The notes beneath the pieces were generated by a model. The model saw only the letters and a list, made by a program, of their open reading frames with translations. It did no database searches and was not told the DNA's origin. Positions 55,893 through 64,000 of a stretch of 64,000 bases of DNA are shown piece after piece. The position numbers and the translations under genes are program-made. Each line of letters begins with the position of its first letter. The first letter of the stretch is position 1. The DNA lies in assembly GCA_029262055.1 (NCBI GenBank), contig JAJDAD010000092.1, forward strand, positions 296,641 to 360,640, written 5' to 3'. Origin of the DNA: Candidatus Zhuqueibacterota bacterium (GTDB lineage: Bacteria > Zhuqueibacterota > Zhuqueibacteria > Oceanimicrobiales > Oceanimicrobiaceae).

Positions 55893-56609
55893 TCAAACCA
55901 TGGGGACCTCGATCAGCAGAGCCTCACTTTTCTCCAGAGCGGTCATTGTAATTGTGTGCGTCTCCCAGACGCCCATGCCGTCGCGCTGGTGTAGTTCTTC
56001 CCCGGCAATACCCACGGAACCTGATACCAGAAACAGATAAACGCCGTTACCCCGGCTATGCATTTCGTAGTCCAAAGCGATGCCGGTATCCAGATCGGCC
56101 CTGGAAAAATAGGCGTCCTGATGCAACCAGAGTGTTTCATCATCCTGGGCGGGCGAAACCAGCGTCTGCACCTTATTCGCCCGGCTGGCCGGGTCAAAGG
56201 ATTTCTGATCGTATCTGGGTGCGTGCATTTTTGCATCGGGCAGGATCCAGATTTGCAGAAAGTTGGTGACGCCTGTAGTCGAGTGATTGTACTCTGAATG
56301 CTGGATGCCTGTGCCGGCGGACATGACCTGGACATGGTTCGGCTTGATGACTTGCTCATGCCCGGCGCTGTCTTTGTGCGCCAGTTCTCCGGCCAGCGGA
56401 ATCGAAACGATTTCCATGTTGTCGTGCGGGTGTCTGCTAAACCCCATGGCGGGGGCGACAATGTCATCGTTGAAGACACGCAACAGGCCGAAGTTCATGC
56501 GCTCAGGATTGTGGTAGTTGCCAAAACTAAATGAATGTCTCGTTTGCAACCACCCATAATCAAAATACCCGCGTGAATCTGCCCTGTGAATGACGGTCTG
56601 CATTTGCAT
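55893..56609 (-). CDS. Pirin-family protein (YhhW-like)
   Basis: The 238-residue bicupin begins RADSRGYFDYGWLQTRHSFSFGNYH, typical of YhhW-type pirins. The metal site lies in FSRHPHDNMEIVSI..AGELAHKDSAG (two His, later Glu) and GIQHSEYNHS. Members have quercetin 2,3-dioxygenase activity in vitro; the biological role in most bacteria is unknown. GAGGAGT precedes the ATG. It follows the PLP decarboxylase by 17 bases and is likely co-transcribed with it. Confidence 0.93.
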   Translation of the reverse strand: MQMQTVIHRADSRGYFDYGWLQTRHSFSFGNYHNPERMNFGLLRVFNDDIVAPAMGFSRHPHDNMEIVSIPLAGELAHKDSAGHEQVIKPNHVQVMSAGTGIQHSEYNHSTTGVTNFLQIWILPDAKMHAPRYDQKSFDPASRANKVQTLVSPAQDDETLWLHQDAYFSRADLDTGIALDYEMHSRGNGVYLFLVSGSVGIAGEELHQRDGMGVWETHTITMTALEKSEALLIEVPMV

Positions 56610-56626
56610 GACTCCTCTGCTGTCGG

Positions 56627-58147
56627 CTACTGAGCCCTGGGCCGCATTTCGGCATCCAGGTTACGGCCCAACTGTACCACGAGGTTGGGCAGAAACTCGA
56701 TGTCTGCAAGTTTTGTACGAAAGTTGACAATGCAGGCACGTAACAGAAATTTCCCCGCTACAATCGCGTTGGAAACATACGCTTGTCCGTCATGCTGAAG
56801 TTGGTCCAGCAACGCTCTGTTCAAGTCATTAAGATAAACTGCCGAAGACTCTTTCCCCGGATCAAGATCGAGCGGCACATACCGGAAGGTGGTAATGCTG
56901 AGGCTTTGTGTGCAAGCCTCGAGTTCCGGGTTTGCTGTGGCCAGGTCATATAGTGTCCCGGCCAACTCAGTATTGTCACGGATCATTTCGATGTAGCCTG
57001 ACTTGCCCGCCTGACGAATCGAAAGCCACACCTTCAGCGCCCGAAATCCGCGCGAATTCTGTGGGCCAATCTCATAATAATTGATGGGTGCGTTCTGGTC
57101 ATTTTCCGCGAAGTTGTAGTACTCGGGGTGATAGCTGAATGTCTCAACCAAATGCTGAGGTTGCCGCACCAGGACGCAGCCGGCCTCTAAGGGTGTGTAG
57201 AGCCATTTGTGCGGGTCGACAGCGATGGAGTCTGCCAGGGACAGTCCCTGCAAAGCCTCGGAGGCTTCGGGCAGGACAGCGGCCATGGCGCCGTAAGCGC
57301 CATCAACATGGAACCAGAGGTTATGTTGCCGGCATATCGCGGCGATCTCAGGAAGCGGATCGACCGCGCCAGTACTGACGGAGCCCGCGGTCCCGATTAC
57401 CAGAAATGGCAGGGAGCCGGCTTCCCGGTCTTTGACGATTTCTGTTGCCAGCGCTTCCACGTTCATTCTTTGTTCGGAGTCAAGCGGGAGCCAGCAAATA
57501 GCATCAGTGCCGAGACCAAACAGGTCGGCGGCCTTTTGAATCCAGGTATGTGTTTCTTCCGATGCGTAAACCCGTAACTGTTGCTGGCCCTGAAACAGTC
57601 CCTTCTTCGCCAGACTCTTGTCTGCCCTTGCAGTTCTGGCCGCCAGAAAGCAAACAAAATTTGCCATGTTTCCGCCACTGACCAGAAGTCCGCCGCAGTC
57701 CGGCGGATAACCAAGCATATCCGCTATCCAGCGGATGGTCTGGGCTTCGATCTCGCTGGCAACCGGGGAAAGCTGCCATGCGCCGACATTGGGATTGACG
57801 GCCGCGGCCAGCATGTCGGCCAGCGCTCCGATGGGGGCCGCCGAGGAGGTTATATAGCCCCAGAACCGGGAATGGCCATTGAACAGCGAGTGCTCGAACA
57901 ACAGGTCTGCTGTCTCCCGCAACAAGTCCGTGACCGGGGCGCCAAACTGCGGCACACTATCGCTGCCGAGATGCTGGCGGATTTCCGCTTGCGTGCTGCT
58001 TACAGTAACTTGCTTGTCGTGCAATTCAGCGAGGAAGTCTGAGATTTGGTCGACGAGCTGGTGGCCGGCTTGTCTGAACCCCTCAGGACTCATCTCAAGC
58101 GGGGCAGTGTGCTGTTGCGGCTGGTCCGGCTGCTTTTGTGAAGTCAT
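56627..58147 (-). CDS. Group II pyridoxal-phosphate amino acid decarboxylase
   Basis: The 506-residue protein belongs to the aromatic-L-amino-acid / glutamate / diaminobutyrate decarboxylase group. PLP lysine K314 is in SIAVDPHKWLYTP, H200 in the stacking motif SEETHTW and D282 in HVDGAYG. The N-terminal FWGYITSSAAPIGALADMLAAAVNPNVG and GLLVSGGNMANF fit the tryptophan/tyrosine decarboxylase-like clade, but the substrate cannot be fixed from motifs. The first 15 residues are Gln/Pro-rich. No transporter lies beside it, which argues against a classical acid-resistance pair. Confidence 0.9.
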   Translation of the reverse strand: MTSQKQPDQPQQHTAPLEMSPEGFRQAGHQLVDQISDFLAELHDKQVTVSSTQAEIRQHLGSDSVPQFGAPVTDLLRETADLLFEHSLFNGHSRFWGYITSSAAPIGALADMLAAAVNPNVGAWQLSPVASEIEAQTIRWIADMLGYPPDCGGLLVSGGNMANFVCFLAARTARADKSLAKKGLFQGQQQLRVYASEETHTWIQKAADLFGLGTDAICWLPLDSEQRMNVEALATEIVKDREAGSLPFLVIGTAGSVSTGAVDPLPEIAAICRQHNLWFHVDGAYGAMAAVLPEASEALQGLSLADSIAVDPHKWLYTPLEAGCVLVRQPQHLVETFSYHPEYYNFAENDQNAPINYYEIGPQNSRGFRALKVWLSIRQAGKSGYIEMIRDNTELAGTLYDLATANPELEACTQSLSITTFRYVPLDLDPGKESSAVYLNDLNRALLDQLQHDGQAYVSNAIVAGKFLLRACIVNFRTKLADIEFLPNLVVQLGRNLDAEMRPRAQ

Positions 58148-58260
58148 AGGCTACTGTTACCTGCTTCCGTGGATGTGCTCAATTCGGGATTATTGGAACA
58201 AGGGGACAGGTACAAACGGCGGAGATTCTACGCGCTCAATGCGGCACTGCGGCAAAGGAT

Positions 58261-59505
58261 CTACATTCGCCGCACCGCCATGCTGGTATTGGTTCCGCCA
58301 AACCCGAACGAGTTTGAAAGACACACATCTACCCGGGCGCGCCGGGCCTCGTTCGGAATGTAGTCCAGGTCGCATTCAGGATCCGGTGTGTTGTAGTTGA
58401 TGGTAGGGGGCAGGACTTGATCTTCTATCGCCTTCAAACAGTAAATAGCCTCAATCGCGCCGGCCGCTCCCAGCAAGTGTCCGGTCATCGACTTGGATGA
58501 ACTCATGGCGAGCTTCGCGGCATGGTCACCGAACACTTCCTTCACTGCCTTGGTTTCGGTTACATCATTCAAAGGCGTTGATGTGCCGTGGGCGTTGATG
58601 TAGTCTATATCCGCGGCATTGAGGCCGGAATACTTCAAGGCGTTTTGCATGCAAATTCTGGGGCCACGTCCCTGCGGGTCCGGGGCGGTGATATGGAATG
58701 CGTCCGTACTCATCCCGACTCCGAGGATTTCACCGTAAATCTTGGCGCCCCGTGCCCGGGCTGAATTGTATTCTTCCAGAACAAGAATGCCTGCGCCTTC
58801 ACTGCAGACAAAACCGTCTCGCTCTCTGTCAAACGGGCGACTGGCTTCTTGCGGGTTGCCGTTGCGGGTGGAGAGTGCCCTGGCGTTATGAAAACCGGCA
58901 AGCGCCACAGGGACGAGTGTGGCTTCAGTCCCACCGACTATCATGCCATCCGTTTCGCCACGGACAATGGTGTGGAAGCCGTCGGCAATGGCGTGTACAC
59001 CGGTTGAACAGGCCGACACGACACCGTAGCTTGGCCCACGCAGGCCATACTTTATGGCGATTTGACCGGAAGCCAGATTGATGATGGCCGAGGGTATGAA
59101 AAAGGGAGAGATCTGTCTTACGTGACCATTGGAGGCTTTTATCGTGTTTTCGACAATATTGGTAATACCGCCCTGTCCTGAACCCACAATGACCCCGACG
59201 CGCTCCGTATTGGATTCGTCTACGACCAGGTTAGCGTCCTGCATGGCTTCGGCGGTCGCGATCATGGAGTACTGGATGAACAGGTCCATCTTGCGCAGGT
59301 CTTTTTTCGAGAGGATTTGTTCGGGATGAAAATCCCTGACTTCACCGGCGATCTTGACAGGAAAGTCGGGAAGGTCCACTTTGGTCAAAGGACCGATCCC
59401 TGATTTGCCATTGACGAGATTGGTCCAATTCTCCTTAACGGTCAAACCGATAGGTGTAACCATCCCCATACCAGTTACGACCACTCTGCGTTGTCTACTA
59501 TTCAT
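58261..59505 (-). CDS. fabF: Beta-ketoacyl-ACP synthase II
   Basis: FabF elongates fatty acyl-ACP by condensation with malonyl-ACP. The 414 residues have the catalytic triad C166 (VVSACSTGVHA), H306 (NAHGTSTPLND) and H343 (SKSMTGHLLGAAG), plus the C-terminal NSFGFGGTN. The family's usual partners acpP, fabG and rnc are absent, so it is an isolated copy or a paralogue; the sequence has all conserved residues of the fatty-acid enzyme. It ends 113 bases before the decarboxylase start on the same strand. Confidence 0.95.
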   Translation of the reverse strand: MNSRQRRVVVTGMGMVTPIGLTVKENWTNLVNGKSGIGPLTKVDLPDFPVKIAGEVRDFHPEQILSKKDLRKMDLFIQYSMIATAEAMQDANLVVDESNTERVGVIVGSGQGGITNIVENTIKASNGHVRQISPFFIPSAIINLASGQIAIKYGLRGPSYGVVSACSTGVHAIADGFHTIVRGETDGMIVGGTEATLVPVALAGFHNARALSTRNGNPQEASRPFDRERDGFVCSEGAGILVLEEYNSARARGAKIYGEILGVGMSTDAFHITAPDPQGRGPRICMQNALKYSGLNAADIDYINAHGTSTPLNDVTETKAVKEVFGDHAAKLAMSSSKSMTGHLLGAAGAIEAIYCLKAIEDQVLPPTINYNTPDPECDLDYIPNEARRARVDVCLSNSFGFGGTNTSMAVRRM

Positions 59506-59608
59506 GCTTCGATTCTGTCCCCGGAATCATAATGAGAATCAAATGCGCACACGCCCTTTCGGTCTGTGAGCCGTTCGGTCACGGTTCAACTCCTCGTCGC
59601 TAGTGAGA

Positions 59609-60370
59609 CTATCTGTCCCCTGAGACGATATCTCCTAACGCGCCCAGAACAGACCCGCCGCGCTTAACCTCTCCGGCCCGATTGCCGAAACCTGCGCGTA
59701 TAATGCGGTCGGCCAGTCTGGCAAACGGCAGCGTCTGCAAATAGACCGTCCCCGGTCCTTGTAGCTGAGCGAAGAACAAACCCTCGCCGCCGAAAAATGC
59801 CGTCTTTATTCCGCCAACATATTTGATGGAATAGTCAACGCTTTCCTGAAACGCAACCAGGCAGCCGGTGTCTACTCTCAGTTGCTCGCCGGCCTGGAGT
59901 TTTCGCTCCAGAATGGTGCCGCCGGCATGGACAAATGCAAGGCCGTCGCCGGTCAGTTTTTGCAGAACAAATCCTTCTCCACCAAAAAAACCCGCGCCCA
60001 ATTTCTTTGTAAAGGCAATAGAAATGTCAATGCCATAGGCGGAACAAAGGTAGGCATCGCGTTGGCAGAGCATGGTTCCCTCACTAGAAAGATCCATTGC
60101 AATGATCTTTCCGGGATAGGGCGCGGCGAAGGCGACTTTACCCTGTTGAGCCCCACGATACTGGAACGTGGTGATAAAGAACGATTCGCCGGTGAGAATT
60201 CTTTTTACACCCTTAAACAGTCCACCACCAGTTCCGGTGTTCATGTGGATGTCGCCGGTCATGTACATCATAGCACCGGCCTCAGCTTGTACCATTTCCT
60301 CGGGATCAAGAGAAATGATAACCGCTTGCATGTCGTCGCCGACCAGTTGGTAATCTATCTGATGTGCCAT
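59609..60370 (-). CDS. AIM24 / TIGR00266-family protein
   Basis: The 253-residue beta-rich protein has the family features: an N-terminal MVQAEAGAMMYMTGDI, GGLFKGVKRILTGESFFITTFQ, the central FLLQKLTGDG...HAGGTILER and the C-terminal GVKTAFFGGEG-like repeat (GGIKTAFFGGEGLFFAQLQGPG). AIM24-type proteins are widespread and form trimeric beta-barrels; function is unknown, with a mitochondrial relative in yeast. No signal peptide. Its promoter faces the acyl-CoA synthetase promoter. Confidence 0.92.
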   Translation of the reverse strand: MAHQIDYQLVGDDMQAVIISLDPEEMVQAEAGAMMYMTGDIHMNTGTGGGLFKGVKRILTGESFFITTFQYRGAQQGKVAFAAPYPGKIIAMDLSSEGTMLCQRDAYLCSAYGIDISIAFTKKLGAGFFGGEGFVLQKLTGDGLAFVHAGGTILERKLQAGEQLRVDTGCLVAFQESVDYSIKYVGGIKTAFFGGEGLFFAQLQGPGTVYLQTLPFARLADRIIRAGFGNRAGEVKRGGSVLGALGDIVSGDR

Positions 60371-60415
60371 AATTCAACTCATCCGCAATGAAAAAGTCTC
60401 AACAAATTAACTTAC

Positions 60416-60444
60416 AATTTAACCCGACCACAGCTAAAAGTCAA
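60416..60444 (-). promoter_or_regulatory. Sigma70 promoter for the AIM24-family gene
   Basis: Minus strand: TTGACT, 17 bases, TAAATT (five and four of six). The -35 box is 22 bases from that of the divergent promoter, so the two could share a regulator. Confidence 0.5.
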
Positions 60445-60466
60445 GGGACAAAGCGTGGCTTCGGGG

Positions 60467-60495
60467 TTGACTTTATATGATGCAGCCGCTATCTT
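60467..60495 (+). promoter_or_regulatory. Sigma70 promoter for the acyl-CoA synthetase gene
   Basis: TTGACT, 17 bases, TATCTT (five and four of six), 46 bases upstream of the TTG start. Confidence 0.58.
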
Positions 60496-60540
60496 TAGTG
60501 TGGAGTGCCGCCAAACTGAGACCAAACACGGGACCTAGCC

Positions 60541-62319
60541 TTGGAAACTCTTAGCCAACTCTTCCATTTCGCTGTTACACAGTTCAACCGTCCTGACTTA
60601 CTGACCTATCGCGGCAAGGACGGTTCATTCCAACGCATATCAACCAACGAATTCCGGGACCGCGTGGTACATTTTGCCCTGGGGCTGAGGACCCTCGGGG
60701 TCAAAAAAAATACTCGCATTTTGTTCCTTTCCGAAAATCGCCCGGAATGGCATTGCGCAGATTTTGCTTGCCACGTTCTGGCCGCTGTTACTGTTCCGGT
60801 CTTTCCAACTCTTATCCCGGAGCAGATTCAGTACATTTTTGAAAACAGCGGGGCTGAACTGGTTCTTGTTTCAGACGAAGAACAGCTCAAGAAGATTCAG
60901 GAAATCCGGGGCAATCTCAAACGCCTCAAACATGTCATCGTTTTTGATGCTGACTTGGCTGGCGCGGATGTTCTTTCCTTTGAGCAAACCCTGGCCAAGG
61001 GTCGCGAACAGAGTGATAAACATATCATGGAGGAAGCGCTTAAGAATGCGACTCCTGGCATGACTGCGACGATAATCTACACTTCGGGGACGACCGGGGT
61101 TCCGAAGGGCGTGGTTCTCAGCCACGATAACCTTGTAAGCAATATGCTGGCTTCAGCGGAAGTACTGCAACTGACTTGCGCAGACACGGCCATGTCATTT
61201 TTACCGCTGAGTCATGCCTTCGAAAGAACAGTGGACTATGTCTATTTTTACCGGGGGATGAGCATTGTGTACTCAGCCAACATGGACGCACTCCTGGCTG
61301 ATCTGGCTGAATCGAGACCAACTATAATGGCTTGCGTTCCGCGGTTCTATGAAAAGATAAAAGCAAGAGTTGAAGCGAAAGTCGATGAGGACGGAGGCAT
61401 CAAGAAAATATTGTTTGAATGGGCGTTGGCGGTCGGCGCAAAAAAAGGAGAGCTTGCTGTCCGCGAAATTCAGCTCAACTCCTGGCTGAAGCTGCGCGCT
61501 TGGCTGGCTGACAAAGTTGTGTTTGTCAAGATTCGGGAGCGAACCGGGGGCAGGATTCGGTTTTTCATTTCCGGTGGGGCGCCGTTGTCTGCCGAGGTTG
61601 GCCGTTTTTTTGAGGCCATCGGTCTCAGAATCCTCGAAGGGTACGGCCTGACAGAGACCTCGCCCGTCATATCTGTGAACCCGCCCGCCAGGCCGAAGTT
61701 CGGTACCGTCGGAACAGTACTTCCGAACGTGGAAGTCAAAATCGGTGAAGATGGCGAAGTGCTGGCGCGTGGCCCGAGTGTCATGTCCGGCTACTACAAA
61801 CTCCCGGAAGAAACCAATGAGGTGTTGAAAGATGGCTGGTTCCACACCGGTGACATCGGTTCTTTCGACGAAGATGGATACCTGGTGATTACGGACCGCA
61901 AGAAGCAACTACTGGTGACATCCGTTGGGAAGAAAGTTGCCCCGCAACCCATCGAAAAAGCAGTCGAAGCAAGCAAGTATATCGAGCAGGTTCTTCTCGT
62001 TGGAGACAAAAGGAACTTCATCACCGCTCTGATTGTGCCGGATTTCGATCAACTGAAGCTGTTTGCAGCGAGCAAGCAGTTGCAGAGTGAGCCACCTGCA
62101 GCCCTGGTTGAGCACGGCCAGGTCAGAGAACTGGTGCAGCGCGAAGTTGAGGCCCATCAGGACCAATTCTCACGTTATGAGCAGATCCGGAAGTTTGAAC
62201 TTCTGAGTGAGTCGCTTACAGTCGAAAACGGTTATCTAACGCCCACGATGAAAATTAAACGCAAGGTCGTACTGTCCGACTATGCCGACCTTGTCGAAAA
62301 GATGTATTCCGGCGATTAG
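60541..62319 (+). CDS. Long-chain acyl-CoA synthetase (AMP-forming)
   Basis: The 592-residue enzyme activates fatty acids to acyl-CoA through an acyl-adenylate. The adenylation motifs are complete: IIYTSGTTGVPKGVV (about residues 178-192), GYGLTETSP near 365, GWFHTGDIG near 435 and ITDRKKQLLVTSVGKKVAPQPIE near 450-475. The size and the KK..LVTS.GK motif place it with FadD15/FAA1-like synthetases, which typically end ..TPTMKIKR. The start is TTG after a GGGA. It is monocistronic by context, with 353 bases of non-coding DNA behind it. Confidence 0.94.
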   Translation: METLSQLFHFAVTQFNRPDLLTYRGKDGSFQRISTNEFRDRVVHFALGLRTLGVKKNTRILFLSENRPEWHCADFACHVLAAVTVPVFPTLIPEQIQYIFENSGAELVLVSDEEQLKKIQEIRGNLKRLKHVIVFDADLAGADVLSFEQTLAKGREQSDKHIMEEALKNATPGMTATIIYTSGTTGVPKGVVLSHDNLVSNMLASAEVLQLTCADTAMSFLPLSHAFERTVDYVYFYRGMSIVYSANMDALLADLAESRPTIMACVPRFYEKIKARVEAKVDEDGGIKKILFEWALAVGAKKGELAVREIQLNSWLKLRAWLADKVVFVKIRERTGGRIRFFISGGAPLSAEVGRFFEAIGLRILEGYGLTETSPVISVNPPARPKFGTVGTVLPNVEVKIGEDGEVLARGPSVMSGYYKLPEETNEVLKDGWFHTGDIGSFDEDGYLVITDRKKQLLVTSVGKKVAPQPIEKAVEASKYIEQVLLVGDKRNFITALIVPDFDQLKLFAASKQLQSEPPAALVEHGQVRELVQREVEAHQDQFSRYEQIRKFELLSESLTVENGYLTPTMKIKRKVVLSDYADLVEKMYSGD

Positions 62320-62774
62320 CTTGGACTACGGTCAACATCCCACCTCACTATTACAGACCTCCTAGCTTGCGGTCCAGCGTTCGCAGCCGCCCCGACACGC
62401 CTTTCATGAATCGCGGTTAAACCGCAGGGCGTTTCTTAGTACAAATCTACCCCGTGGCGGCCACTAAAAGCCCGGCGTTGCCCTCTATCTCTTTTCAGTA
62501 TGAAACCCTGAGGACATGCCGGCGTTTGTCTATGTGTCATCAGCGAGCAGGCACTATTGTTTTACTTTGATTCTTTTGAAGTGCCGTAAAAAAAGGACAA
62601 GAAAAGAGCAGAATAGTGGTAGTTAATCACTCAGCGGAAAGATAGGTTGGGATTGATTTCAGCGGGTGTCGTATGCCGGTTGAGTTAGCTGGAGCATTGT
62701 TCCGGAAAATTGGGTTCCTCGCGCTCAATCCTCAATTGAATAGACGTCGTCTACAAAAATCATGGAGAGCATGC
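62320..62774. other. Non-coding stretch between acyl-CoA synthetase and propeller genes
   Basis: No gene is recognised in these 455 bases. A hairpin region at 62397-62432 nests a perfect GCGGT-taa-ACCGC stem inside ACGCC/GGCGT flanks, without a good T run. The 8-mer CCGGCGTT occurs twice about 50 bases apart (near 62472 and 62520). AT-rich sequence near 62560-62600 could hold a promoter for the next gene, but no clear box pair was found. The frame open from 62673 is not the likely start of the downstream gene. Confidence 0.4.
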
Positions 62775-63728
62775 ATGTCGGCAAAGCACGTTGTTTTAAT
62801 CAGCTTTTTACTCATCCCTTCAGTCCAGGGATGGTCGGGTTGGAACAGGGCCGGAGCGCCACGCAAACTTGTTGGCGGGCAGGAGCAGTCTTATCTTCGG
62901 CCTGTGTGGTCGCCACAGGGCGACCTGATAGCATTTACCGGTACGGGCTACCAGGGGATTCAAGTGCTGGACCCGGCAACCGGGGAAATAAAGCAGATAA
63001 CCGATGAGCGGGCAGCCGGCTTCGGCTTCTGTTGGTCGCATGACGGCAGCGCCATCGCAGCGCGCACCGCGCGTTACGAAAAGAGACGCCGACTCAATGA
63101 CGTTAAGGTATTCGAATTGGCTACCGGAAAATTCTGGTCGATTTCAGGGACCCGGAGTCGATTCAAGGGTGTGCCGCGCTGGACCAAAGACGACAGAGCA
63201 GTATATATCCTGGGGAAGCGGCAGGTTCAGGTTTTGGAATCCGGCCTGCCCGGCGTGGCACCGGCGGAGCCCGCTTCCGACAGGTTGTATCTTCTCAAGA
63301 CCGGCAAAATCGCAGTTGGTGAAAGCAGCGGCACAGTGATCCAAATGCTGGACCCGCTGGCGGGCCGGCGCTACCTCAACCTGTCTTTGTCTCCCGACGG
63401 CAGCAAAATGGCTTTTGAAGTCGTTGGTGGTAACCTCCACGTTATGAATGTCGACGGCACCGGGCTGGTGGATTTGGGTGCAGGCTTCCGGCCGGGCTGG
63501 TCGCCTGCCGGAAAGTGGATCATCTACCAGGTGAGCGAAGACGACGGGCACGCCTTCACAAGCTCGGACGTGTTCGTGATCAAAACAGACGGCAGCGAGA
63601 AAACCAACCTGACTCAGACCGCAGACATTTACGAAATGAATCCCGCATGGTCACCCACTGCGGACCGCATCGCCTTCGACGTAGGTGAGGCGGGCGCAAT
63701 CTACGTGATGGACATCGAGCAGAACTGA
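62775..63728 (+). CDS. Exported PD40 beta-propeller protein (TolB-like)
   Basis: From this ATG the protein is 317 residues, with GGAG eight bases upstream, and starts with a signal peptide (MSAKHVVLISFLLIPSVQGWSG). The mature part is a beta-propeller of WD40-like PD40 units: YLRPVWSPQGDLIAFTG, FGFCWSHDGSAIAAR, LSLSPDGSKMAFE, FRPGWSPAGKWIIYQV, EMNPAWSPTADRIAFD. TolB-type propellers bind other envelope proteins. The frame extends to 62673, giving 351 residues, but that lacks a signal at its N-terminus. A cell-wall amidase gene starts 30 bases later, which suggests a peptidoglycan-related role. Confidence 0.85.
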   Translation: MSAKHVVLISFLLIPSVQGWSGWNRAGAPRKLVGGQEQSYLRPVWSPQGDLIAFTGTGYQGIQVLDPATGEIKQITDERAAGFGFCWSHDGSAIAARTARYEKRRRLNDVKVFELATGKFWSISGTRSRFKGVPRWTKDDRAVYILGKRQVQVLESGLPGVAPAEPASDRLYLLKTGKIAVGESSGTVIQMLDPLAGRRYLNLSLSPDGSKMAFEVVGGNLHVMNVDGTGLVDLGAGFRPGWSPAGKWIIYQVSEDDGHAFTSSDVFVIKTDGSEKTNLTQTADIYEMNPAWSPTADRIAFDVGEAGAIYVMDIEQN

Positions 63729-63758
63729 CCTGGAGCCCAAACGGCAAGGACTATTCAG

Positions 63759-64000
63759 ATGCGACATATACGACTTCTATCGACCGGACTGTCTCTGTTT
63801 TTGTTCCTGACTGCGAGCCCGGTATCCGCGCAGGTAACCGGTCTCTCCGATTGGGATATCTACCTGGACCCGGGCCACAGCCGTCGGGAGAACATGGGCA
63901 TTTTCAATTACTCCGAAGCACAGAAAGTTCTGCGTGTCGGGCTGGAGCTGCGCGATTTGCTGCTCACCAAGACGGACATTGACACAGTTTACAATTCGCG
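63759..64000 (+). CDS. N-acetylmuramoyl-L-alanine amidase, N-terminal part (cut by window edge)
   Basis: The first 80 codons encode a signal peptide (MRHIRLLSTGLSLFLFLTASPVSAQ) and the start of an Amidase_3 domain: YLDPGHS (zinc His) and ENMGIFNYSEAQKVLRVGLELRDLLL (zinc Glu in SEAQ). This is the usual metal site of periplasmic amidases that cut the stem peptide from peptidoglycan. A good AAGGA precedes the ATG. The C-terminal part lies beyond the window. Confidence 0.85.
   Translation, partial: MRHIRLLSTGLSLFLFLTASPVSAQVTGLSDWDIYLDPGHSRRENMGIFNYSEAQKVLRVGLELRDLLLTKTDIDTVYNS

Noticed and set aside
55779..55994. 71-residue plus-strand frame after tRNA-Gly
   Set aside because: Its second half is antisense to the pirin gene, and it has no ribosome site or recognisable domain.

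Overview
The window is a contiguous stretch of bacterial chromosome. It holds 77 protein genes (75 complete) and one tRNA gene, with no insertion sequence, prophage, CRISPR array or rRNA. Base composition is near 50% GC by eye, and gene density is very high. The organism is a diderm: it has lptC-lptA-lptB LPS-export genes, an outer-membrane beta-barrel gene and lipoproteins with lipoboxes. The direct order secY-map-infA-rpmJ (no adk), a PorV/FadL-type barrel, a lipoprotein-type LptC, and heavy use of TTG and GTG starts suggest a member of the FCB group or a neighbouring candidate phylum (for example a Calditrichota/KSB1-like lineage). That placement is an inference from gene order and family resemblance only.

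Region 1 (start to about 16.4 kb) is the fused str-S10-spc-alpha superoperon: the 3' end of fusA, tuf, 27 ribosomal protein genes, secY, map, infA and rpoA. It ends after rplQ in a clear intrinsic terminator. Region 2 (16.4-23.3 kb) has hutU-hutI for histidine degradation, followed on the same strand by an envelope module: a lipoprotein with two DNRLRE-like repeats, a barrel protein and a lysine-tract TPR protein. Region 3 (23.3-28.7 kb) runs glyA-nrdR-tatC-dcd and then three small hydrolases (PHP, metallo-beta-lactamase fold, HD). Region 4 (28.7-31.2 kb) is a promoter-rng-rplU-rpmA-terminator unit.

Region 5 (31.2-39.2 kb) starts at a near-consensus sigma70 promoter with an abutting palindrome and reads gatC-pyrG-lptC-lptA-lptB-rpoN-hslV-hslU. 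Region 6 (39.3-50.2 kb) is mixed: argF translationally coupled to a FemAB-like acyltransferase, two glycosyltransferases, a four-cysteine mini-protein coupled to a CBS-domain protein, a fumarylacetoacetase-family enzyme, a subtilase with a duplicated propeptide, an M61 peptidase and a coupled TPR protein of unknown function. Region 7 (50.3-55.6 kb) has thiI, a convergent alpha/beta-hydrolase, hflK-hflC-miaA and tRNA-Gly(CCC). Region 8 (55.9-60.4 kb, minus strand) carries an AIM24-family protein, fabF, a group II PLP decarboxylase and a pirin. Region 9 (60.4 kb to end) has a long-chain acyl-CoA synthetase from a divergent promoter, a beta-propeller (PD40) exported protein and the start of an N-acetylmuramoyl-L-alanine amidase.

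Most of the window is housekeeping. The least explained parts are the lipoprotein/barrel/TPR module behind hut, the argF-linked FemAB/glycosyltransferase set, the double-propeptide subtilase with a C-terminal sorting-like tail, and the short non-coding scar after tRNA-Gly. No wholly new system can be asserted from sequence alone.
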